Shown here piece after piece: positions 57,697 through 64,000 of a DNA stretch of 64,000 nt. The stretch is from positions 1-64,000 of the forward strand of contig JAEESN010000016.1 of assembly GCA_016286365.1 (NCBI GenBank), written 5' to 3'. This DNA is from Treponema sp. GTDB lineage: Bacteria > Spirochaetota > Spirochaetia > Treponematales > Treponemataceae. The stretch's first letter is position 1, and each line of letters begins with the position of its first letter. Below the pieces are notes generated by a model. The model did not search any database. It was not told the DNA's origin and worked only from the letters and a program-made list of their open reading frames with translations. The translations under genes and the position numbers were made by a program.

Positions 57697-59883
57697 CTAG
57701 TTCTTCTTCTTTCCCTTTTTCTTAAAAGCGCGTTCTTCGAATTCTTCGACTGGGAGAGGTTTGGCAAAGTAGAAGCCCTGGATTAGGTCGCAATGCTGAT
57801 CGGCAAGGAAATCGACCTGTTCGCGGGTTTCGATTCCTTCGGCTACAATCTGCATTCCAAGTTTTTTGGCAAGTTTGATTGTGTCGCCAACGATTATGTC
57901 GGCACGGCTCTTGTCGTCTATTTCGCGGAAGAACTGGGCATCGAGTTTGATGATATCAAGCGGAAGCTCTTTTAGCGAATTGAGCGAAGAATAACCGGCT
58001 CCAAAATCATCCATAGAAACTTTAAAACCGTATTCTTTGAGTTTTCGAACAGTGTTTAAAATCACCTGCTTGTCGTCGAAGAAGGCGCTTTCTGTAAGTT
58101 CAAGCTCAATAAATTCATGTGGGACTTTGTGTGCATCGACAATTCCACAGATATGTTCTGCAAGATCATCACGGCTAAAGTGTGCACGGGAAACATTTAC
58201 CGAAACAGGAACAAGTTTTTTACCTTCCGAAAGCCATCCCGCCTGAAGCCTTGAGACTTCGTCGAGCATAAAATCATCGAGCTTTATGATAAATCCGTTC
58301 TTTTCGAAAATCGGGATAAATTTTCCAGGCGATACAAATCCGTACTCAGGATGAATCCAGCGTACAAGTGCTTCTGCCGCAGAAAGAACTTCTTTTTTGG
58401 TTGAATACTTTGGCTGAAGGTACACTTTAAACTCATGATTTTCCAGAGCCTTATCCATATCATCTTCTACGCGGCGTTCCCAAAGCTGCTCTTCGCGGAT
58501 TGAATCATCATACCACAAAACCTTATCGTTTTTATTTTCCTGCTTTGAAATTGCAGAACCCGCATTCGTAATTTTTTCCTGAATTGAATCATGCCAGCTC
58601 TGAATAAGACATGCACCTACGGTAAAGAATAAATGCTGATTGGGACGTGTTTCGTTTAAGGCCTTTGTGATTGTCTGCATTCTTATGTTCAAAAGTTCAT
58701 CATTATCGTAATGGAGTAAAAGTGCAAAATCAGATTTTTCAAGATGAACGGCGAGCTCTTTTCGTTTACGGATTATGGAATTTAAAAGCATATAAAAATC
58801 TTCCATCAGATTTTCGCCTTCTTTTAATCCATAGGCTGTAATATAATTTCTGTATTTTTCCATTCGGACATAAACCATTACTTTTCTGTCGCGCCTGCTT
58901 CTTATAAGACGCTTTGCCTTACGAACAAAATATTCTTTGTTGTGTCCGCCTGTAACAGGATCCGTAAATACAATCTTATGAACTTTTCTTCTGTTTATAA
59001 TTGCGGTTATTATCTTATAATTTTCATAAATAAAAATAAAAGCAAAACAAAGTCCCAGAACACCAAGTATAAATCCATGACGGCCAGTATCCGAATAAGT
59101 AAGCCCTACCCTCTTTTTGATTGCGACATTAACTCCCGGAACCGTTGTTTTATACATAACCCATAAGGTGTTAGAGCCGACAGTTGTTGTAGTCCAGCGG
59201 AAAAGCCTTCTTGATGAAAGTTCAGCATCTTCTCCTGAACCAAAGAATAATTTTGTATAATTTGCAATCGATGAATCTTCACCTTCTGTGGCAAAATAAT
59301 TGTAAAAGCCAAGATGTTCTGAATCACTAACTTCCTGTTTTGCACCTTTTACATCGTCATCATCATCGTCGTCGACAAAATCATCATCCTCGAGCTCCAT
59401 CTGCTTACGCTCTTCTTCGGTAAAGTAATACTTTATTTCTTCTTCGTATTCCCTTTCGATGTTTCTATCGGAAAAATAAACAAGGTTACGGTCAAGAGAT
59501 TCCTTTGAATAGTATTTAAAAAATTTTTCAGGATTTTCAATTTCATCACCATAGGAGGCAAGTATATTTTTTTCATCATCTATGATGCTCACGCCACCAA
59601 TCGCCTCGTGGTTATAATCAAGAATTTTATTAATGTCATTTATACCCTGATCACCGAGCTTTTTCTTTGCGGTGTTCCAGTTATTTTCTACATCACTGAT
59701 AATCCTTGCACAGGTTTTTGGAGCAGATGATACAAGGTTCATTCTGTCCGAATAAAAATCTATTGCAAGAACAAACAGCATAACTGCGATGATTGTCGCT
59801 TCAACTAAAAATGCTTCTATAATCTGCGGCCAGAGCGAAAACTTTCTAAGCCTTTTGATTTTTTTCTCTTTCTTTCTGCTCAT
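57697..59883 (-). CDS. Membrane EAL-domain c-di-GMP phosphodiesterase with periplasmic sensor
   Basis: A 728-residue protein. A basic N-terminus and one membrane helix (about residues 23-43) precede a ~220-residue periplasmic region with an acidic run (about 166-178, seven consecutive Asp residues). A second membrane helix (about 275-290) is followed by a degenerate GGDEF domain (the active-site position reads EKSDFALLL). A complete EAL domain ends the protein (AAEALVRW, SVNVSR, ELTESAFF, MDDFGAGYSSL, IKLDAQFF, AEGIET, IQGFYFA). It should hydrolyse c-di-GMP under control of an external signal. Confidence 0.92.
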   Translation of the reverse strand: MSRKKEKKIKRLRKFSLWPQIIEAFLVEATIIAVMLFVLAIDFYSDRMNLVSSAPKTCARIISDVENNWNTAKKKLGDQGINDINKILDYNHEAIGGVSIIDDEKNILASYGDEIENPEKFFKYYSKESLDRNLVYFSDRNIEREYEEEIKYYFTEEERKQMELEDDDFVDDDDDDDVKGAKQEVSDSEHLGFYNYFATEGEDSSIANYTKLFFGSGEDAELSSRRLFRWTTTTVGSNTLWVMYKTTVPGVNVAIKKRVGLTYSDTGRHGFILGVLGLCFAFIFIYENYKIITAIINRRKVHKIVFTDPVTGGHNKEYFVRKAKRLIRSRRDRKVMVYVRMEKYRNYITAYGLKEGENLMEDFYMLLNSIIRKRKELAVHLEKSDFALLLHYDNDELLNIRMQTITKALNETRPNQHLFFTVGACLIQSWHDSIQEKITNAGSAISKQENKNDKVLWYDDSIREEQLWERRVEDDMDKALENHEFKVYLQPKYSTKKEVLSAAEALVRWIHPEYGFVSPGKFIPIFEKNGFIIKLDDFMLDEVSRLQAGWLSEGKKLVPVSVNVSRAHFSRDDLAEHICGIVDAHKVPHEFIELELTESAFFDDKQVILNTVRKLKEYGFKVSMDDFGAGYSSLNSLKELPLDIIKLDAQFFREIDDKSRADIIVGDTIKLAKKLGMQIVAEGIETREQVDFLADQHCDLIQGFYFAKPLPVEEFEERAFKKKGKKKN

Positions 59884-60091
59884 AATTATCTCTTTGATTC
59901 TACTGCGTAATTTTTTCCTTCACATATAATTACGAGGTTTTTCTTAGTCCAATTATAACATTCTTTTATCAGGCTGACAAACTATTTACTTTTTATGATT
60001 TATATATTTTGAGGCCCGCAAAAAAATTTAATCAGCCTGACGCAATTTTTACTTCCTGATTTCTAAGAATTCGTTTAGAATAATTATTTCC

Positions 60092-60120
60092 TTGTAACTT
60101 ACCCAAATCAAGGTTATTAT
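60092..60120 (+). promoter_or_regulatory. Promoter of the lipoprotein gene
   Basis: TTGTAA (60092-60097), 17 nt, TATTAT (60115-60120). The SD AGAGGTG follows. In the rest of the gap 59884-60155 I see only a 9-bp inverted repeat, TCAGGCTGA (59969) and TCAGCCTGA (60032). Confidence 0.7.
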
Positions 60121-60155
60121 TAAAGTATCTTACTTAAATCAAAAGAGGTGATAAC

Positions 60156-61022
60156 ATGAAAAAATTAAGTAGATTTTTGATTACAGCATTCATCTTTGCA
60201 GGACTTTTCGCCGTTACAGGATGCGGTTCTACAGATGCAGATGAAACTGTTATTTCTTCGGTAGAAGCAAAACACATTAAAGTAGACGTTACAAAGAGCA
60301 ACGTAAAAGTCACTTTAACTAAAGCAGAAAACGAAAATATTGAAAAAATTGATGTTATTGAAAATTCAACTGGAAGCATCACAACAGTAGGCATGAAAGA
60401 ACCTTCGGTATCCTTTATCTGGCCGTTTGCAGAAGGCGGAAAAGAATATACTTTATGTGCTAAGATTTATGGAGACAAAACAAGCGAAGAATATGTATCT
60501 TTCAAAATCGAAGATGAATTCAAACCTGTTCTGGATTATTCTGATGCATATAAAGCTTCCATGATTTCACTTGTAGCAAAAGGAAACAAACGCTATCTTA
60601 CACTCGAAACTCCATACAGCACATTCTCTTCTTTCGTAAGCAAAGCAAAAGCTACAAATGTTGATTTTGAATTAAGCATCTATTCTGGAAAACACTACAA
60701 GGCATCTGCTTCTGATTCAGAACTCGTAGGAAAAGTTGTTACATCATTCAGCGGAAAAGGAATTATCGAACAGTACATCAAAGGAATCGATATCATCGAA
60801 GAATCATACCGCTTTGATCTTACACCTTCACAGATGAATGCAAAACTTTCTAAGAGAAAGACATATTTTGCAGTTGCAAGTGTAAGCTTCAGATTACCTG
60901 ATTATCCTGAATACATCCGCTTTACTTCACCTGGAGTTTATTCAAACGATACAATTTACACACCACTTTCTAAGAACGAAATTCCAGAATCAAAAGCAGC
61001 TGGAACAGGAGACGCTAAATAA
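60156..61022 (+). CDS. Lipoprotein of unknown function
   Basis: A 288-residue protein with a lipoprotein signal peptide: basic start MKKLSR, hydrophobic stretch, and lipobox VTGCG (Cys about residue 23). The mature part is beta-rich with an Ig- or fibronectin-like look in the first 110 residues (IKVDVTKSNVKVTLTKAENENIEKI...EYTLCAKIYGDK). An alpha/beta second half follows (YLTLETPYSTFSSF). The family is not recognised. It has its own consensus promoter and a good SD and appears monocistronic. Confidence 0.75.
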   Translation: MKKLSRFLITAFIFAGLFAVTGCGSTDADETVISSVEAKHIKVDVTKSNVKVTLTKAENENIEKIDVIENSTGSITTVGMKEPSVSFIWPFAEGGKEYTLCAKIYGDKTSEEYVSFKIEDEFKPVLDYSDAYKASMISLVAKGNKRYLTLETPYSTFSSFVSKAKATNVDFELSIYSGKHYKASASDSELVGKVVTSFSGKGIIEQYIKGIDIIEESYRFDLTPSQMNAKLSKRKTYFAVASVSFRLPDYPEYIRFTSPGVYSNDTIYTPLSKNEIPESKAAGTGDAK

Positions 61023-61048
61023 GCTTTAAGAAATTGATTTAAGGCTGA

Positions 61049-61336
61049 TTAGAGTTCTTCACTTTTAGTAAAGAATACAGAGATTCCCTCCCGGGGGAAT
61101 CTCTTTTTTAATTCATCAATAGTCTTTTTGATAAGCTTTGCTTCTTCTTTTTCTACATAAGCAAACATTACAAAGTTCATCTCGGGCCATACAGTGTCAC
61201 CGAATTTTTTTGTATTTATACCAGAGCCATAAACTTCCGGAATAATCGTATACTGAAAATTCTCAATGCGTTCGTTCAAAAGTTCTATTATATTATCCTG
61301 AATCGACTGATTCGAAATTATTTCTGCCTTGTACAT
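61049..61336 (-). CDS. PII/CutA-like small alpha-beta protein linked to an RND pump
   Basis: A 95-residue protein with a beta-alpha-beta pattern (YKAEIISNQSIQDNIIELLNER, then FVMFAYVEKEEAKLIKKTIDELKKRF and ISVFFTKSEEL). This fits the PII-like ferredoxin-like fold of small proteins often encoded beside metal or drug transporters. It lacks the PII T-loop Tyr and ATP motifs, so it is not GlnB/GlnK. It lies 2 bases after the RND gene with an SD (GAAGG), so it is co-transcribed and may modulate the pump. Confidence 0.55.
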   Translation of the reverse strand: MYKAEIISNQSIQDNIIELLNERIENFQYTIIPEVYGSGINTKKFGDTVWPEMNFVMFAYVEKEEAKLIKKTIDELKKRFPREGISVFFTKSEEL

Positions 61337-61338
61337 TT

Positions 61339-64000
61339 TTATGCCCTTCTCTTTTTCATGATTATACTATATAAAACAGGAATGATAAGCAGCGTAACAA
61401 AGGTAGAAGAAATCAAACCGCCTGTTACAGAAATCGCAATAGGACGAACCATCATTGCCTGACCGCTTGTTGCAAAGCACATAGGAAGCATACCAAGAAT
61501 TGTTGTGAGTGTTGTCATCAATACAGGGCGCAGACGGCTTACTCCCGCTTCGTAACATGCTTCTTTAAGTTCCATACCGCGTCCAACAAGAATGTTTGTA
61601 TAGTCTACAAGGATGATACCGTTATTTACTACAATACCGATAAGCATGATTATACCGATTGCTGTCATGAACGAAATAGGTTCATTGAAAATCAGGTTGA
61701 TTAAAATAACACCGATGAGGATGAACGGCATTGTCGTAAGGTTGATGATCGGAGCCTTAAATGATTCGTAGGTTGCAGCCATAACGCCGAATACAAGAAG
61801 AATAGCCATGAGAGCAATCTTTGCGTAGAATCCATACTGACTCATCGTATCGCTCCAGGCACCTTCGTAATTAACAATTACAGATTCAGGGATGATTACG
61901 TTTTCCTGAACAATCTTTTTAATTTCCTGTTCAACTACGTTATCGTTTACGGCCTTCATTCCGGGAGTATCCTTTGTGATATTGCTTGCCGTAATATGGA
62001 TGATTCGTTTTAAGTTTTCGCGGTTGATTGTTACAGGACCAAGACCTTTTTTAAGGGATGCAAAGTTTGCAACGCTCACCATTCCGCCGTTTCCGCGTAC
62101 ATAAATCGATGCAAGATCATCGATTGTTTTTCTGTCTTCGGGTCTGTAAGCAACAACTACGCTGTAATCCTTTCCGTTACTTCTGTATGTACATGCAGTT
62201 GAACCGTTAATTGCATAGTTTATTTCGCGTGCTACAGTCGTAATATCAATTCCCATCGAATAAGCACGCTCACGGTCAATCACTATTTCTACCTGAGGAA
62301 GCCCCTTGTCCATACTGATTCGAGCTTCGGAAATACTCTTGCACTGTGCAATGGCACTCTGAATCTCTTCTGCAGTTTTATACGCTGCATCAAGGTCATC
62401 GGACAAAAGAACAATATCGATTGCAGGACCCGACCACTGACCACGGAACCCTTCGCTAAAGTTAAAGCGGGCATTAGGATATTCAGAAAAATGCTTACGA
62501 AGTTTATCCTGCATAACCTGTGCAGAATCTTCTATTTTGCTTGTTTCGGGAAGAGCGATTGTGATGGAACCAGAGTTTGTGTTTCTTCCACCGATAGAAG
62601 TTGTAACAGTTTTTATTCCCTTACACTCTTCTTTTACATAGCGTTCCATTGCCATTACAACTTCCTTTGTTTCTTCGAACGGAGTTGCAGTAGCCATTGT
62701 GATATTGAGCTGAACCTGGTCATCCCTTCCAGAAGAAAGCTGATCGATATTTAGGAACGGAATACATGCAAGAGAGCCCACAAAGATTAAAATAGCACCA
62801 ATGATGGCAACGGATCTTCTTTTAAGAACAAACTTCAACATTCCAGAATAAAGCTTTGTGACTGCCTGAATGCATTTTTCAAAGAAGCCATAGATTTTAA
62901 TAAGGACAGCATTTGTAACCGGCTTTTCATTTCTGTTCGAAAGAGGGAAGAATTTTCCGGCAAGAACAGGAACAAGGAAGATAGCAACAAGAAGCGAAGA
63001 CAAAAGCGAAATTACAATTGTAAAAATCGCATCTTTAAACATCTGTCCCATCATTCCAAGCTCTTTAATAAAGAAAAGAACAGGAGCGAATACACAGATT
63101 GTCGTAAGGTTGCCCGAAACTACCGACATGAGCATTTCCTGGCTTCCAAGAATAGCCGAAACCTTTGGCTTAGCACCTCGCTGCCGGTACGCGTATATAT
63201 TGTCTATCATAACAATAGACGCATCGACAATCATACCGACCCCAAGAATGAGCCCCGTAAGTGTCATCATATTCAGCGTAAGTCCGAATGTACTCATTGC
63301 AAATAAGGTGATGACAATCGAAAGAGGAATGGAAATAGAGATGATGATTGTAGATTTAAAATTCTGTAAGAATACGAACAGAATGATGATTGCTAAAATT
63401 AAACCCTGCCAGGCAGAATCAATAAGTGTGTTGATTGTTTCGCGGATGATATCTGTTGAATCCTGAATGATTTCGAGCGAAATATCGGAAGGAAGATAAC
63501 TCTGCGCCTGATCTATTTTTTTATAAACATTGTTTGCTACTGTTACAGTGTTTGCGTCTGACTGCTTTGTTACAGAAATGTAAACACCCTTTTCTCCGTT
63601 GATGAATGATTCTGATGTAACATCACCAAAACCGATGGAAGCTTCGCCAATATCGCGAAGGCGTACTGCATAACCGTTTATTACAGAGATTACAGTCTGA
63701 TTAATTTCTTCAAGGCTTGTGTATTCACCCGTAGTTCTTACGATGTAGTTTCTGTGGCCTTCCTGAACCTTACCGCCACCAAGCTCAAGATTCTGTCTTG
63801 AAAGAGCACTTGTAACGGTCGGGACAGTGTATCCGTATGCAGCCATTCTGTTCTGATCAAGACGTACATTTACCTGTGCTGCCCTTCCTCCGTAAACAGT
63901 CGCTTCACCTACTCCGTCTGCCTGTTCAAGGATGCTTACGACGTTGCTTTCTGCAATAGCTTTTAAATCGTCTATGGAACGGTTACCGCGGATTAAAATA
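61339..64000 (-). CDS. RND-family efflux transporter (AcrB/HAE1 type), 5' part missing
   Basis: The frame stays open to the right edge, so the N-terminal ~150-200 residues and the start lie outside the window; about 887 residues are visible. Typical RND features are present: IAESNVVSILEQADGVGEATVYGG in the porter domain, the TM4 segment LGVGMIVDASIVMIDN with the acidic proton-relay residue, and the second-half helices FGVMAATYESFKAPIINL and GIVVNNGIILVDYTNI. The C-terminus is RPVLMTTLTTILGMLPM plus the final helix. It is an inner-membrane proton-driven exporter of drugs, lipids or other amphiphiles. The adaptor and outer-membrane genes are probably upstream, outside the window. Confidence 0.93.
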   Translation of the reverse strand, partial: ILIRGNRSIDDLKAIAESNVVSILEQADGVGEATVYGGRAAQVNVRLDQNRMAAYGYTVPTVTSALSRQNLELGGGKVQEGHRNYIVRTTGEYTSLEEINQTVISVINGYAVRLRDIGEASIGFGDVTSESFINGEKGVYISVTKQSDANTVTVANNVYKKIDQAQSYLPSDISLEIIQDSTDIIRETINTLIDSAWQGLILAIIILFVFLQNFKSTIIISISIPLSIVITLFAMSTFGLTLNMMTLTGLILGVGMIVDASIVMIDNIYAYRQRGAKPKVSAILGSQEMLMSVVSGNLTTICVFAPVLFFIKELGMMGQMFKDAIFTIVISLLSSLLVAIFLVPVLAGKFFPLSNRNEKPVTNAVLIKIYGFFEKCIQAVTKLYSGMLKFVLKRRSVAIIGAILIFVGSLACIPFLNIDQLSSGRDDQVQLNITMATATPFEETKEVVMAMERYVKEECKGIKTVTTSIGGRNTNSGSITIALPETSKIEDSAQVMQDKLRKHFSEYPNARFNFSEGFRGQWSGPAIDIVLLSDDLDAAYKTAEEIQSAIAQCKSISEARISMDKGLPQVEIVIDRERAYSMGIDITTVAREINYAINGSTACTYRSNGKDYSVVVAYRPEDRKTIDDLASIYVRGNGGMVSVANFASLKKGLGPVTINRENLKRIIHITASNITKDTPGMKAVNDNVVEQEIKKIVQENVIIPESVIVNYEGAWSDTMSQYGFYAKIALMAILLVFGVMAATYESFKAPIINLTTMPFILIGVILINLIFNEPISFMTAIGIIMLIGIVVNNGIILVDYTNILVGRGMELKEACYEAGVSRLRPVLMTTLTTILGMLPMCFATSGQAMMVRPIAISVTGGLISSTFVTLLIIPVLYSIIMKKRRA

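Noticed and set aside
59969-60040. TCAGGCTGA/TCAGCCTGA inverted repeat as an operator
   Set aside because: The 9-bp arms are about 54 bp apart and not positioned around the promoter at 60092; chance is likely.

Overview
The window looks like a chromosomal segment of a host-associated Treponema (Spirochaetota), probably a gut or rumen species. This rests on the A+T-rich genome, a mitochondrial-EFG1-type elongation factor G as in spirochaetes, FlgD-Ig/OmpA and PorV-like envelope proteins, several conserved spirochaete-type proteins of unknown function, and many c-di-GMP proteins. I ran no database search, so the taxonomy is inference. Both edges cut genes: an M16 peptidase on the left and an RND transporter on the right.

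Layout. 1-3.2 kb: M16 peptidase end, 5-formyl-THF cyclo-ligase, DUF3800, a candidate ~64-nt small RNA and tRNA-Asn. 3.2-7.5 kb: a two-gene outer-membrane/periplasm operon. 7.6-12.3 kb: three spirochaete-type genes. 12.3-21.2 kb: a long minus-strand run, hisA-hisIE fusion, hisD, def, fmt, PASTA protein, aroDE fusion, rpiA, RluA-type pseudouridine synthase. 21.5-30.9 kb: dGTPase, EAL protein, rsgA, SLC13-type permease, cyclic-nucleotide-binding protein, RCK channel, argS, tRNA-Lys. 31-35.5 kb: small barrel protein, then fakA-plsX-fakB-acp for using fatty acids in phospholipid synthesis. 35.6-46 kb: PAP2 phosphatase, membrane protein, KaiC-like ATPase, fusA, MarR, diguanylate cyclase, S41 protease, ldhA. 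46.2-50.7 kb: an A+T-rich accessory block with XRE regulator, MoxR-type AAA+, VWA protein and an unknown protein, then a retropepsin pair. 51-54.2 kb: carB. 54.4-57.7 kb: a second accessory block with a mini-gene, an antitoxin-like/GNAT pair, an XRE regulator and a four-gene bPH/membrane operon. 57.7-64 kb: EAL protein, lipoprotein, PII-like protein and RND pump.

The most interesting signals are these. (1) The XRE/MoxR/VWA/unknown cassette at 46.3-49.9 kb. (2) About ten genes whose -10 box lies 6-7 nt before the start codon with no Shine-Dalgarno sequence, which suggests leaderless mRNAs. (3) A tandem A-B-A-B array of ~63-bp units and other GC-rich palindromic elements sharing GCGNAGC mini-hairpins. 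(4) A 26-codon mini-gene ending on a terminator upstream of carB. (5) A promoter-plus-terminator small RNA locus at 2.9 kb. (6) A 68-bp direct repeat upstream of both ldhA and the S41 protease gene.
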